Notes: generated by a model from the letters alone, not told the origin. 64,000 nt of DNA from Chitinophaga pinensis (GCA_945861665.1 CAMAVS010000008.1:1-64000); one strand, 5' to 3'. Shown: positions 45,008-55,156, counted from the first letter of the stretch. Made by a program: numbers and translations.

Positions 45008-45886
45008 TTAGCTTACTATTTTTGTTCGAAGTGCTGAAATTTTTGCATACAAATTGGTAATTTCTTCATCCGAAATACTTATCTCAAATGATTTACTTTG
45101 ACTATTTTGTTTTGTAATTCCATCAATCGTTTCGAAATGTTCTTTGAGGCTTTTAAAATCATTTGTTAACGATACAATATCAATGTCCGTTTTATTCACA
45201 CCGGATATTAAGGAAACCAGCTTATCAAGGGTGTCTTTTTGCTTTCCAATTAAACTGATGATTCCTTTATTCTTTTCATTTTGTACAATATTCGAAGCTA
45301 TATATATACTCTCAAGCCACACCCCAGCAAATATGATGATAGCTTGTGTCTTTTTATCTCCTTCATTAATAAATAAACTTGATTCACTTTCTAAATCTCT
45401 CATAATGGCTTCGAGTGAATCTGGATTATTTATATTTTGCTGAAAGTGCGATAAGGTTGCTGAAGTTTCGTAAACACTTGTTAAGCCAATACCCAAAGAA
45501 AGTTGTTTTGCCGTTTTAAAATATTTTAATGCCGCTTGTGTTTGGTAATTTAATATGCAATAGGCCAAGTCGGCAGCATATATACCCAAGTTTAATGTTT
45601 TACTAAATGTGGAAACATATTTTGTTGAATTTGATACATCGTTGGTAACGTTTGGAATAAATTTTAATCCCGCTTTTTGATACGTTTCACCTATTTGTAT
45701 AGGTGTTGGTAAGGACAAGAGCGAAGCTTGACTTACTATATCTTCATTTTGAGCAGCCAGACTACTATCATTTAAGGATGTTCCATCGTTATTGTTATGC
45801 GTATTATTATTGCAAGAAGCAATACAGACCACAACTAATACTGTGCAAAGCCTATAGTATAAATTTTGTTGGATTATCATTTTCAA
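45008..45886 (-). CDS. Lipoprotein of unknown function
   Basis: The 292-residue lipoprotein has a signal peptide ending in lipobox CIASC (Cys25), followed by an Asn/Asp-rich linker (25-48). The mature part is mostly helical, with stretches such as KTLNLGIYAADLAYCILNYQ, ALKYFKTAKQLSLGIGLTSV and AIIIFAGVWLESIYIASNI. The pattern recalls Bacteroidota lipoproteins of unknown function. The gene lies just downstream of guaB (21-base gap) on the same strand and may share its transcript. Confidence 0.75.
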   Translation of the reverse strand: MKMIIQQNLYYRLCTVLVVVCIASCNNNTHNNNDGTSLNDSSLAAQNEDIVSQASLLSLPTPIQIGETYQKAGLKFIPNVTNDVSNSTKYVSTFSKTLNLGIYAADLAYCILNYQTQAALKYFKTAKQLSLGIGLTSVYETSATLSHFQQNINNPDSLEAIMRDLESESSLFINEGDKKTQAIIIFAGVWLESIYIASNIVQNEKNKGIISLIGKQKDTLDKLVSLISGVNKTDIDIVSLTNDFKSLKEHFETIDGITKQNSQSKSFEISISDEEITNLYAKISALRTKIVS

Positions 45887-45907
45887 TTTTTACGAATGTA
45901 CAAAAAA

Positions 45908-47374
45908 CTATCGGCTATAATTTGGAGCTTCTCTTGTAATGATTACATCGTGTGGGTGGCTCTCCCTTACCCCTGCAGCTGTAATCCGAATAAACTTTGC
46001 TTGTTGAAGCGATTTTACATTGTCAGCACCGCAGTATCCCATACCAGCACGTAACCCTCCAATTATCTGATACATTATTTCGGCTAGGCTTCCTTTGAAA
46101 GGAACTCTTCCTGAAATTCCTTCAGGAACCAATTTTTTTATATCATCCTCCGCATCTTGAAAATACCTGTCTTTTGAACCTTGCTGCATTGCCTCAATAG
46201 ACCCCATACCTCTATATGATTTAAATTTACGTCCTTCATAAATAATGGTTTCGCCCGGTGACTCTTCAACACCTGCAAACATTGAACCTGCCATAATAGT
46301 AGCTGCCCCTGCAGCAATTGCTTTTACAATATCTCCAGTAAAACGAATACCGCCATCAGCAATGAGTGGAACGCCTGTCCCTTCTAATGCTTTTGCTACT
46401 TCTATAATTGCCGTTAACTGTGGTACGCCTACCCCTGCAATGACTCGTGTAGTGCAAATTGAACCAGGACCAATCCCCACTTTTACAGCATCAGCACCTG
46501 CTTTTACCAATGCCTTTGCAGCATCGGCAGTAGCAATATTCCCTACAACTATTTGTAAGGAAGGGAATTTCTTTTTTACCTTTTTAAGTGTTTCAATTAC
46601 ACCTTTTGAATGACCGTGAGCAGTATCAATAATTATGGCATCTACTCCTGCATTCACCAATGCTGTTATTCTTTCCATAACATCAATAGTTACACCAACA
46701 GCTGCTGCAACACGCAATCTGCCCAGTTCATCCTTACACGCATTCGGCCGGATTTTAGTCTTTAAAATATCCTTGTAGGTTATTAATCCTATTAGTTTAT
46801 TGGCCTTATCAACTACTGGAAGCTTTTCAATTTTATTTATCTGTAAAATATTTTCGGCCTCCGCTAAATTCTTTCCATTGTTTGTGGTAATTATCTTATT
46901 AGAAGTCATCACTTCTTTAATAGGGCGACTCATATCTTTTTCAAAACGTAAATCTCTATTTGTAACAATACCAACCAATGTTCTGTTTTCAGAAATTACC
47001 GGAATGCCGCCAATTTTATTCTCTTTCATTAAATTCAAAGCATCAATCACCAATGCATTCTCAATCAAGGTGATGGGATCTTGAATCATTCCGCTTTCAG
47101 AACGCTTAACCTTTCGAACTTGATCGGCTTGGGCTTGTATGCTCATATTTTTATGCAATACACCAATACCACCTTCTTGCGCTATGGCAATAGCTAATTG
47201 ATGCTCTGTTACTGTATCCATAGCAGCACTTACTATGGGAGTTTTTACTTTTATTTTTCGAGTAAAATAAGATGTTATGTCAACTTCACGCGGCAATACC
47301 TCAGAATAGGCGGGAACCAACAGCACATCATCGTAAGTTAAACCTTCACCGATGAATTTATCACTTTTAGACAT
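45908..47374 (-). CDS. guaB: IMP dehydrogenase
   Basis: The 488-residue enzyme oxidises IMP to XMP, the first step of GMP synthesis. It contains two CBS domains (about 95-210) inserted in the TIM barrel. Catalytic Cys307 lies in [11 protein letters not shown], and [15 protein letters not shown] and MGSMFAG lie in the nucleotide site. The mobile flap region reads [11 protein letters not shown]. Length is normal. It is transcribed ahead of the lipoprotein gene. Confidence 0.97.
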   Translation of the reverse strand: MSKSDKFIGEGLTYDDVLLVPAYSEVLPREVDITSYFTRKIKVKTPIVSAAMDTVTEHQLAIAIAQEGGIGVLHKNMSIQAQADQVRKVKRSESGMIQDPITLIENALVIDALNLMKENKIGGIPVISENRTLVGIVTNRDLRFEKDMSRPIKEVMTSNKIITTNNGKNLAEAENILQINKIEKLPVVDKANKLIGLITYKDILKTKIRPNACKDELGRLRVAAAVGVTIDVMERITALVNAGVDAIIIDTAHGHSKGVIETLKKVKKKFPSLQIVVGNIATADAAKALVKAGADAVKVGIGPGSICTTRVIAGVGVPQLTAIIEVAKALEGTGVPLIADGGIRFTGDIVKAIAAGAATIMAGSMFAGVEESPGETIIYEGRKFKSYRGMGSIEAMQQGSKDRYFQDAEDDIKKLVPEGISGRVPFKGSLAEIMYQIIGGLRAGMGYCGADNVKSLQQAKFIRITAAGVRESHPHDVIITREAPNYSR

Positions 47375-47462
47375 TGTAATTTTATATAGGGTTAGTTAAA
47401 ATTACGCACAAAAGTAGTAAAAATAGCCGAATATTGGCTATTAACGGCTAGTTAATTTATTA

Positions 47463-49532
47463 CTAATTTGACTTTACTAACTTCTTAAAGTAAACATCAC
47501 CACCCATTGAAAGCCTAATGGTATAAATCCCATTAGGTAGCCCATGCAATTCATTGATATCTGAACTATGCTCTCCGCTTGATTGCTCTCCTAAACTTAT
47601 CGGTTTCACATTCATACCAAGCGCATTCACAATATCAATTTTTATAATCGCATTTTTCACCAATTTATATTTTATGGTAAAATCGCCTTGGGTTGGATTC
47701 GGGTAAATGTTTAATTCGTAACTATTTACCGCCATTTGCTCATTTAAACCAACACTGTAACAAGTGCCGGGTAAATTAGCATCTATCCACATAAAGCGAT
47801 CGGACATCCAAGTCTTCAGATTTTCTACCTCACCTTGATAAGTTGTAGGTATTGGGCTAGGGTTAGGCCAAGTATAAACACCCAACAAAGGCCATTGAAC
47901 AAAATTCCTTACTTGTGCTTCATTTAGCAAAGTAGCCATTGAGTCTATCTTGTAATTTACATAGTCCAAATCAAGGGTTTTGGTGCGTAACCAAGTCCAA
48001 CGGCATTTAAACTGATTTTTAAACGCGGTATCCTGCATCAATCTTTCAAACCAGAATAATTTCCCATTACAGCTAGTTGCATTATACACCCAACCTGTTG
48101 GATCGTCAGCCCCACAAAAATTACCATTCCAATATCCCAAATTATAATCCCAAGCAGGTCCTGCTACTAACTTTCCGCCATTACTTAACTTGTCTTTATG
48201 AAAAAATGTACTGGCGCGATAACCATCCAAATTTTTACTTATCTCATTGATAATCATAAAATCGATGAAGGAATTTGTCTTAATCCATTTTCTATACCCA
48301 AACAATGAATCTCCAAAGGTTGGCGCAACCATAGCATTTTCAAAACTATCAACCCATGCTTTTATATATGCTTTTTGTTGTACCGTCAAATCTATATTGC
48401 TTGGATCGTGATAAAGAAAATCGGACTTGCTTGCTCCGTTCCAAATATTGTATTGTGAAATCCAACCTCCACCCGGATCACCGGCAGTCCAATCTGCTTT
48501 AAAAATGTAACCACCTGTTAAACTATCACCAGCATTATCATCTGAATCGAGCTTGGCAATATCTACGCGATTCTTGTCTCTTTTTATTCTTTCCTGAAAA
48601 ACATAAATACCCTTATACTGATCATTTACCATAACTTCACAGAATCTGTTACGCGAAGCATAATGTCCCATCTCTCTTGATGATTCGTAGGTAAAAACGT
48701 TACGCATTTGTGATTTATCCGTATAAGGAGCATATAATATCCAAGAATGCTCAGCAGGCATACCTAACATAATGGTATCATTCAAGGAATCATTTGTCAT
48801 AAGCGTGTGAAAATTGTAGGATTTTTGAGGGAAATTTTGCGAACTTGCTCCCCTAGTTTCTATCGCTATTTTATTATTGTATGCATTAAATGGGTCGGTT
48901 AAATAATTTCTCACACCCGGACCATTATCAATAATACCCATACGGCCCTTTATTTTTGGGTCATTTGGAATGCCCTGATTTGTAGTAATAACAACAATTG
49001 GCAAATTAGAAGATTTGAAAACCAAATTTGGTTTAGCAGGATTATTACCAAAAGTAACAGTCCAACTGATTAAATTACCTACGTCTTGAGGACCATTATC
49101 AATAAAAATAAGTTGCCAAGTACCGTTGCCCACCTGATTATTATTTATCAATGAAAGATCTCCTTGTGGCTTAAAAGTACCTGTAAATGGTGCCGCTGCA
49201 TTTACAATATTAGTCCCAGCATTATTATTGAAACAGCAATTGGTATATCCCTGTCCGTTTCCTCCATTTCCCATCGAAAGATCTACAAGAATTCCACTAG
49301 GTGATTTTAATTGAATATCAATATCTCCGTCATAGGTATGTGTTAGATTAATACAAACAGTTTCTAAACCAAAAACTGTATCAATATTTGCAGGATTTAA
49401 ACCTGCAACAGTCAAATTAAAGACAGTGGTATTCGGATAATCAGGAATGGCGCCACCCCCACCTGTGAACGTTTGTGAGTAGCTAATGATTGAAGTGAAT
49501 AATAATGCGACAGAAAGTAAATATTTTTTCAT
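47463..49532 (-). CDS. Type IX-secreted CotH-family protein with P domain
   Basis: The 689-residue secreted protein has a signal peptide (1-19, cut after SYS). A proprotein-convertase P domain follows (about 35-160: INLTHTYDGDIDIQLKSPSG ... GTWQLIFIDNGPQDVGNLISWTVTFG). A CotH kinase-like domain spans about 205-545, including RGASSQNFPQKSYNF, GIYVFQERIKRDKNRV and AWDYNLGYWNG. The sorting domain starts at IYPNPTQGDF. CotH proteins are atypical kinases of spore coats; Bacteroidota members are secreted and uncharacterised. Putting a P domain in front of CotH is notable. Confidence 0.85.
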   Translation of the reverse strand: MKKYLLSVALLFTSIISYSQTFTGGGGAIPDYPNTTVFNLTVAGLNPANIDTVFGLETVCINLTHTYDGDIDIQLKSPSGILVDLSMGNGGNGQGYTNCCFNNNAGTNIVNAAAPFTGTFKPQGDLSLINNNQVGNGTWQLIFIDNGPQDVGNLISWTVTFGNNPAKPNLVFKSSNLPIVVITTNQGIPNDPKIKGRMGIIDNGPGVRNYLTDPFNAYNNKIAIETRGASSQNFPQKSYNFHTLMTNDSLNDTIMLGMPAEHSWILYAPYTDKSQMRNVFTYESSREMGHYASRNRFCEVMVNDQYKGIYVFQERIKRDKNRVDIAKLDSDDNAGDSLTGGYIFKADWTAGDPGGGWISQYNIWNGASKSDFLYHDPSNIDLTVQQKAYIKAWVDSFENAMVAPTFGDSLFGYRKWIKTNSFIDFMIINEISKNLDGYRASTFFHKDKLSNGGKLVAGPAWDYNLGYWNGNFCGADDPTGWVYNATSCNGKLFWFERLMQDTAFKNQFKCRWTWLRTKTLDLDYVNYKIDSMATLLNEAQVRNFVQWPLLGVYTWPNPSPIPTTYQGEVENLKTWMSDRFMWIDANLPGTCYSVGLNEQMAVNSYELNIYPNPTQGDFTIKYKLVKNAIIKIDIVNALGMNVKPISLGEQSSGEHSSDINELHGLPNGIYTIRLSMGGDVYFKKLVKSN

Positions 49533-49623
49533 CAGAAAAAACTTATTTTTTTACTAAGATACGCGTTAAAATTGATAAAATGATAACATTTTGGCAACAA
49601 AGGTGCAATAGATAAATTTTAGC

Positions 49624-49631
49624 TACTTTTG
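49624..49631 (+). promoter_or_regulatory. Candidate -7 box of purB
   Basis: TACTTTTG matches TAnnTTTG and ends 16 bases before the purB start. A TTTG at 49590-49593 is 30 bases upstream, too far for a normal -33 box, so only the -7 element is supported. Confidence 0.35.
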
Positions 49632-49647
49632 TGTTTTAGTATGCATT

Positions 49648-50991
49648 ATGAAACTAACACAATTAACTGCGATATCTCCCATAGATGGTCGTTATGGAAA
49701 AACCACCGAACTGCTTTCTGATTATTTTTCGGAATATGCCTTAATAAAATACCGTGTAAGAGTTGAAGTAGAATATTTTATTGCCTTGTGCGAATTTCCG
49801 CTACCTCAACTAAAAAATACCGATAAAACAATTGTTCAATCCTTACGAAAAATTTATTCCGATTTTTCAATTGATGATGCTCAACGAATTAAAGATATTG
49901 AAGCTACTACCAATCACGATGTGAAAGCGGTAGAATATTTTTTAAAAGAAAAAATGGAGCAGCTCGGCTTAAAGGAGCAATTGGAATTTATTCATTTTGG
50001 ACTTACCTCACAAGACATTAATAATACTGCCATACCATTATCATTGAAAGAATGTTTGCAGACAGTAATCTTTACTGAATTCAAAACAATTGTTAGTACA
50101 TTAAAATCCTTGGCTGAAGAATGGAAAACCATTCCTATGTTGGCACATACACACGGACAACCAGCGTCCCCTACCCGATTGGGAAAAGAAATAATGGTGT
50201 ATGTTGAGCGTTTAGAAAACCAATTAAATACACTTACAAATTTACCTTACGCTGCAAAATTTGGTGGGGCAACCGGTAATTTAAATGCCCATCATGTGGC
50301 ATATCCGAAAATTAATTGGGTCGACTTTGCCAACAATTTTATTAATAACACACTTGGCTTAAAACGTTCACAATACACTACCCAAATTGAACACTACGAT
50401 AATCTAGCTGAGATATTTGATACGCTAAAACGTATTAATACTATTTTAACTGATTTGAGTCGTGATATATGGATGTACGTATCGATGAATTATTTTAAAC
50501 AAAAAATCAAAGAAGGTGAAATTGGATCTTCCGCTATGCCACACAAAATAAATCCTATTGATTTTGAAAATGCAGAAGGGAATTTAGGGATTGCAAATGC
50601 TCTTTTTGAACACTTGTCTGCTAAACTTCCTATATCCAGATTGCAGCGAGACCTAACAGATTCAACCGTTTTACGAAACATTGGAGTACCCATTGCTCAT
50701 ACCTTAATATCGATAAAATCAATAAATAAAGGACTTGAAAAATTAGTATTGAACAAGACAGCAATTGAAAAACATTTAGAAGAAAACTGGGCTGTAGTTG
50801 CCGAAGCGCTTCAAACCATTTTGCGTAGAGAAAGCTACCCTAAACCTTACGAAATACTGAAAGATTTAACACGCAACAATTCTAAAATAACCAAAGAAAG
50901 TATAGCTTCTTTCATTCAATCACTAAATGTTAGCGATAGTATAAAAAAGGAACTGCTTGCAGTTAGTCCTTCAAATTATACAGGGGTTTAA
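49648..50991 (+). CDS. purB: Adenylosuccinate lyase
   Basis: The 447-residue enzyme of the fumarase/aspartase superfamily cleaves SAICAR and adenylosuccinate in purine synthesis. The N-terminus SPIDGRYG is typical, THGQPASPTRLGKE carries the catalytic His, and the signature loop SSAMPHKINPIDFENAEG (about 292-309) contains the catalytic Ser. It converges with rsmA downstream. Length is normal for the E. coli-like clade. Confidence 0.97.
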   Translation: MKLTQLTAISPIDGRYGKTTELLSDYFSEYALIKYRVRVEVEYFIALCEFPLPQLKNTDKTIVQSLRKIYSDFSIDDAQRIKDIEATTNHDVKAVEYFLKEKMEQLGLKEQLEFIHFGLTSQDINNTAIPLSLKECLQTVIFTEFKTIVSTLKSLAEEWKTIPMLAHTHGQPASPTRLGKEIMVYVERLENQLNTLTNLPYAAKFGGATGNLNAHHVAYPKINWVDFANNFINNTLGLKRSQYTTQIEHYDNLAEIFDTLKRINTILTDLSRDIWMYVSMNYFKQKIKEGEIGSSAMPHKINPIDFENAEGNLGIANALFEHLSAKLPISRLQRDLTDSTVLRNIGVPIAHTLISIKSINKGLEKLVLNKTAIEKHLEENWAVVAEALQTILRRESYPKPYEILKDLTRNNSKITKESIASFIQSLNVSDSIKKELLAVSPSNYTGV

Positions 50992-51070
50992 TTTTAAGAT
51001 ATGTTCGGGCTAAATTTCAAATTGAAATTCAATTAAGATATTTATTTGTGCGGCTTTGCCTCACACTCCA

Positions 51071-51098
51071 ATTACTTTTTTCTTGATAAAAAAGTAAT
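51071..51098. terminator. Bidirectional hairpin between purB and rsmA
   Basis: ATTACTTTTTT (51071-51081) and AAAAAAGTAAT (51088-51098) form a perfect 11-bp stem with a 6-base loop, giving U-rich ends in both directions between convergent genes. It lies within the 294-bp gap 50992-51285, which otherwise holds the dispersed repeat at 51221. The 98-codon frame over 51046-51342 is not a gene. Confidence 0.5.
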
Positions 51099-51220
51099 CA
51101 AAAAATCAAGAGCAAAGGCCATTTTCAGGTCTTCGTTTTGTCGCACAAGCCATTGCTATCTATTTCCACGAAACCTGAAATTCGCACCGTTTGCTCATTT
51201 GCTACCCGCGTTACTAACAA

Positions 51221-51267
51221 AGACAAAAGAAAATGTCCAGCGGCACAGAGCGAATAGATTAATAAAA
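51221..51267 (-). repeat. 47-bp dispersed repeat, copy 2 (inverted)
   Basis: The reverse complement matches 13091-13137 at 42 of 47 positions. It ends 18 bases from the rsmA stop. Together with the adjacent TTACTTTTTT hairpin it probably belongs to a dispersed intergenic element family. Confidence 0.6.
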
Positions 51268-51285
51268 TTATATGGGAATATAATT

Positions 51286-52068
51286 TTACTTTTCCGTGGG
51301 ATACAACAAACTTGTAAGCTGTATAAATTCTTCCACGTCTAATTCTTCTGCTCGTTGTGTAAGAAATCTTTGAGCAGGTACTAAATCAACCCCAAGTGGT
51401 TTAAGTGCATTTCCCAACATTTTTCTGCGTTGATTGAATCCTGTTTTAACCACTTTAAAAAATAAATTTTCATCCACAGGTAATTTCACTCTTTCATTTC
51501 TTGTAACACGTATAACTGCCGATTTTACTTTTGGAGGTGGTGAAAAAACATTCTCGTGCACAGTAAACAAATACTCAATGTTATAGAATGTTTGAAGCAA
51601 AACCGTTAATATTCCATATGCTTTTGTTCGCGGTTTTCCTGCTAATCTTTCCGCTACTTCTTTTTGAAACATTCCTACCAATTCAGGCACCGCATTTCTA
51701 TTTTCCAATACTTTAAAAAGTATCTGAGATGAAATATTGTAAGGGAAATTTCCAATTACTGCAAAAGGCTCTGTTGTGTATTCTTCAAAATTATATTTGA
51801 GAAAATCGCCTTCAATTATTCTGTCCTTTATTTCAGGATAGTTTGTTTTTAGATAAGCAATTGAATCGTAGTCGATATCAATTACTGTTGTTTCATAGCC
51901 CGTTTGTTGCAATAGGTATTTTGTTAAAACACCCATACCAGGGCCAATTTCCAGCACCTTCTTATACTTATCAGTATGCTTTAATGACTCAACTATTGCA
52001 ACTGCAATTTTTTCATCTGTTAAAAAATGCTGACCTAAATGTTTTTTTGCTCTTACTAGTTCTGCCAT
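51286..52068 (-). CDS. rsmA: 16S rRNA dimethyladenosine transferase RsmA (KsgA)
   Basis: The 260-residue SAM-dependent enzyme dimethylates A1518 and A1519. It starts KKHLGQHFLTDEKIA. Motif I is VLEIGPGMGVLTKYLL (about 39-54), and catalytic motif IV is GNFPYNIS, with PPPKVKSAVIR and FNQRRKMLGNAL toward the C-terminus. It lies 3 bases downstream of the M1 peptidase gene on the same strand. Confidence 0.97.
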   Translation of the reverse strand: MAELVRAKKHLGQHFLTDEKIAVAIVESLKHTDKYKKVLEIGPGMGVLTKYLLQQTGYETTVIDIDYDSIAYLKTNYPEIKDRIIEGDFLKYNFEEYTTEPFAVIGNFPYNISSQILFKVLENRNAVPELVGMFQKEVAERLAGKPRTKAYGILTVLLQTFYNIEYLFTVHENVFSPPPKVKSAVIRVTRNERVKLPVDENLFFKVVKTGFNQRRKMLGNALKPLGVDLVPAQRFLTQRAEELDVEEFIQLTSLLYPTEK

Positions 52069-52071
52069 ACA

Positions 52072-54006
52072 TTACATTTTTGTCCATTTTTTTATTACTT
52101 CGTCCTTTGCTCTTTTAATTTTTATGGCGTACATCCCTGCTCTAAAATCTTTTACATTTACAAACAATTTATTTTGTGGTAAATAACTTTCTACTATTAT
52201 TTTTTTTACTATTTGTCCCGACATATCAATCAACTGAATCTCCTTAATGGGATTGGAAACGAGACCTCCCATAACATACAATTCCGACTGAGCAGGATTG
52301 GGATAAATAAGCACTTTATCGTTGATAGAATCCATTAAATTGTGAATGGAATTTCCTTTTGAAAGTATGTGCAATTCGGGATCAAAAAATGCGCTGTCGG
52401 CTTTAAAGCCCAATTTAATTTCGAACTGCTGATCGGAAAAAGTATTATCTAATACAACAATAGTATCTTTTGCTCCCCCTTTAAACATAATAGGAACAGG
52501 CATTTCGTAAAAAGAAACGGAACTATGTGATTGTGTTTGACCAATGTTTAGTTGAACAACATTATCTGCATCCTGACTCCAAAGAACCTTGTAAGAAGGA
52601 TGGCCTTCTCCAAAATACCAATCGTTAAAAAAATAGCTTAAATTTTTTGCTGAAGTGTTTTCTAAATGCGATTTGAGTAATGAAGTTAGTGCAAATCCAA
52701 AATTACATTGAGAGTCGTTTAAATAATTATTTACTCCTTTAAAAAAAGCCGTGTCGCCAATTACCCAACGAAGCATATGCAATACATAAGCACCTTTTGC
52801 ATAAGTTAAGCGTGCACTAAACAAACGTGAAACAGTTGCTGTATCTGCAACGTACACCGAACCATCCAACTCTTTCGTAATCTCCTTAATTTGATTGTTT
52901 TTCCAAATGGGCCAATAAATACCAACATACATTTTTTCAAATGTTATTCCAGTAAGGTAAGTTGCAAAACCTTCATTGAGCCACAAGTCGCTCCACGAAG
53001 CACTGGTAACTTTATTTCCAAACCATTGATGTGCCAATTCGTGTGCCATCAAATCGTGTACAAACGCACCAACAAAACTCATTGTTTGATGCTCCATTCC
53101 ACCACCCCAACCAAATTCAGCATGACCATATTTTTCCGCAGCAAAGGGATATTTACCAAACAACGAAGAGAATAGTTGCATTACCCCAACAATGTCCTTT
53201 GTTTTTTGCTGTGTTTCAAATGCTGTTTCAGGATAAACATAATTAAGTACCATAACGGTGTCGTTACCTAAAGGAACAGTATCGTTATATGCAAAGTAAT
53301 TTGTACAGGCTATGCCAATTAAATAGGTAGCAATCGGGAAACGGTGTTTCCAATGGAAACGGGTATTCCCTCCCAATTGCAAAGAATCTTTTAACAAGCC
53401 GTTGGTAGCCACTTTATTGCCGGTAGGACAAGTAACAAAAATATCAATTGAATCAATTTTATCGGTAAGGCCTTGCTTACAAGGCCACCAATCCTTTGAG
53501 CCATAAGGTTCGGATAAAGTCCAAACAATTGAAACCCCTTCGTGTATCCCTTGTCCGAATGAACCAAAGCCTGAATTGGATGGAATGCCTTGATAATAAA
53601 CCGTTACAGAATCGAGTTGTTGTTGCAATAAAGGCGAAGCTAAGGTAATGCTTAACATATCGGAACTATGCAAAAAAACGAGCATCAAATTATTGCTTTT
53701 TACGGAATCAACGGTAAGGGAGGAAGATAAATCAAAATAAATTTGAGAAAAATTATTGACAAGTGGTTTAAACCAAGTAGTCACAGAACCCTTTATAAAT
53801 AAGTTATTGGGGTTAATTTGCCAATTGAGTTGATGGTATACAATATTGTAATTATCGCTTAATGCTGATGCCGTTGCATTCATTTTTGAAGTCGCTGCTT
53901 TTGCTTCCGAATTTGCAATATCATCCAAACTAGCTACATTAAATTTTTGCGCAAACAAACTCGCAGAAAATGATAAAAAAAGGAATAGATAGCGCAGTAT
54001 TCTCAT
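52072..54006 (-). CDS. Secreted M1-family aminopeptidase with type IX sorting domain
   Basis: The start at ATG 54006 begins with a signal peptide (MRILRYLFLFLSFSASLFAQ) and gives 644 residues. The longer frame from 54048 begins upstream of a likely promoter box (54024-54031). The peptidase core has GGGMEHQTM in place of GAMEN, HELAHQWFG with zinc ligands, and NEGFATY with the third ligand Glu. A C-terminal sorting domain starts at IYPNPAQSEL. It should hydrolyse peptides outside the cell or on the surface. rsmA follows after 3 bases. Confidence 0.9.
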   Translation of the reverse strand: MRILRYLFLFLSFSASLFAQKFNVASLDDIANSEAKAATSKMNATASALSDNYNIVYHQLNWQINPNNLFIKGSVTTWFKPLVNNFSQIYFDLSSSLTVDSVKSNNLMLVFLHSSDMLSITLASPLLQQQLDSVTVYYQGIPSNSGFGSFGQGIHEGVSIVWTLSEPYGSKDWWPCKQGLTDKIDSIDIFVTCPTGNKVATNGLLKDSLQLGGNTRFHWKHRFPIATYLIGIACTNYFAYNDTVPLGNDTVMVLNYVYPETAFETQQKTKDIVGVMQLFSSLFGKYPFAAEKYGHAEFGWGGGMEHQTMSFVGAFVHDLMAHELAHQWFGNKVTSASWSDLWLNEGFATYLTGITFEKMYVGIYWPIWKNNQIKEITKELDGSVYVADTATVSRLFSARLTYAKGAYVLHMLRWVIGDTAFFKGVNNYLNDSQCNFGFALTSLLKSHLENTSAKNLSYFFNDWYFGEGHPSYKVLWSQDADNVVQLNIGQTQSHSSVSFYEMPVPIMFKGGAKDTIVVLDNTFSDQQFEIKLGFKADSAFFDPELHILSKGNSIHNLMDSINDKVLIYPNPAQSELYVMGGLVSNPIKEIQLIDMSGQIVKKIIVESYLPQNKLFVNVKDFRAGMYAIKIKRAKDEVIKKWTKM

Positions 54007-54023
54007 AAATGAGGTCAATTTAC

Positions 54024-54031
54024 CAAAGCTA
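54024..54031 (-). promoter_or_regulatory. -7 box for the M1 peptidase gene
   Basis: On the minus strand TAGCTTTG fits TAnnTTTG and lies 17 bases before the chosen ATG (54006). It overlaps the extra residues of the longer frame, supporting the shorter start. Confidence 0.4.
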
Positions 54032-54077
54032 CGAATTTGTATTTGCATAGAATCTTTTTTATTGCGTTAACATTGAT

Positions 54078-54085
54078 TAATTTTG
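54078..54085 (+). promoter_or_regulatory. -7 box for the surE operon
   Basis: TAATTTTG fits TAnnTTTG and ends 7 bases before the surE ATG at 54093, implying a very short leader. A convincing -33 element is not visible. Confidence 0.4.
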
Positions 54086-54092
54086 CAATCTT

Positions 54093-54863
54093 ATGGAAAA
54101 GCGTCCTTTAATATTGGTGACCAACGATGATGGCATTTCGTCACCTGGAATAAAAGCCTTAGTGGAAGTAGTAGAAAAGTTTGGAGATGTTGTGGTGCTT
54201 GCTCCCGACAAGCCCCAATCGGGAATGGGACACGCCATTACCATCAATTCTACCCTACGCATCAACAAAGAAAAAGTACACAATGTAACTGAGCAATACA
54301 GCTGCAGCGGAACACCGGTTGATTGTGTAAAAATTGCCATCAATAAAATTTTACCGCGCAAACCCGATTTAATCGTTTCAGGTATCAATCATGGCTCCAA
54401 TATGTCAATCAATGTTATTTATTCGGGAACAATGTCGGCCGCTGTTGAAGGCGCTTTGGAAGAAGTTCCTTCTATAGGATTTTCACTTTGTGATTATTCA
54501 ATTGATGCTGATTTCAGTGCAGCGAAAGCAATTGTAGAAAAAATATGCAAAACAGTTTTGGTACATAAAATGGCATACGGTATCTGCTTGAATGTAAATA
54601 TCCCAAAAGGAAAATTCGATGAAATTAAAGGAATAAAAATTTGTCGTCAGGCAAAAGCAAATTGGATTGAAGAACTCGATGAACGCTTTGACCCCAGTGG
54701 AAAACCTTATTATTGGCTTACCGGCAAGTTCGTAAATTTTGAAGAAGGATGCACAGATACCGATGTGTGGGCATTGGACAATAATTATGTTTCGGTTGTA
54801 CCTGTTCAATTTGATATGACTGCACACCATACGATTGATGCCTTAAAAAGTTGGAACTTATGA
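54093..54863 (+). CDS. surE: 5'/3'-nucleotidase SurE
   Basis: The 256-residue metal-dependent phosphatase dephosphorylates nucleoside monophosphates. ILVTNDDGISSPGI (7-20) holds the acidic pair Asp12-Asp13; PQSGMGHAIT and SGINHGSNMS supply Ser and Asn ligands. YSGTMSAAVEG is also conserved. It is the first gene of a four-gene + strand run (surE, small membrane protein, lpxB, spoIID-like), with overlapping starts. Confidence 0.96.
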   Translation: MEKRPLILVTNDDGISSPGIKALVEVVEKFGDVVVLAPDKPQSGMGHAITINSTLRINKEKVHNVTEQYSCSGTPVDCVKIAINKILPRKPDLIVSGINHGSNMSINVIYSGTMSAAVEGALEEVPSIGFSLCDYSIDADFSAAKAIVEKICKTVLVHKMAYGICLNVNIPKGKFDEIKGIKICRQAKANWIEELDERFDPSGKPYYWLTGKFVNFEEGCTDTDVWALDNNYVSVVPVQFDMTAHHTIDALKSWNL

Positions 54864-55156
54864 TGCATAAATACAATAAACTGTGGGTAGGATTAGTGAT
54901 GGGTATATTGGTACCATTAATCACCTTATTTATTTATTATAAGATTAATTATTCTTTTTTACACCTTCAAACTTTTTTATTCAAAATGTTTGTGAGCAAT
55001 ATTTTCACACCTTTATTAAGCCTTAGTGTAGTCGTAAATTTGGGTTTGTTTTTTATTTTTATCAATAAAAATTTTTATTATGCTGCACGCGGAGTAATAT
55101 TTTCCACTATAATTTATGCCATCATTGTGTTTGCACTAAAACTAGGATTAGAATGA
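54860..55156 (+). CDS. Small membrane protein between surE and lpxB
   Basis: The ATG at 54860 overlaps the surE stop (ATGA); a second ATG follows at 54863. The product of 98 residues has three hydrophobic segments (about 9-28, 44-64, 73-93 counted from 54860) with short polar loops. I do not recognise a named family, but such small proteins recur between surE and lpxB in Bacteroidota as I recall. It overlaps lpxB by 4 bases, so it is co-translated with it. Confidence 0.75.
   Translation: MMHKYNKLWVGLVMGILVPLITLFIYYKINYSFLHLQTFLFKMFVSNIFTPLLSLSVVVNLGLFFIFINKNFYYAARGVIFSTIIYAIIVFALKLGLE

Noticed and set aside
51046-51342. 98-codon + strand frame downstream of purB
   Set aside because: It covers a terminator-like hairpin, a dispersed repeat and the end of rsmA; the composition is not protein-like.
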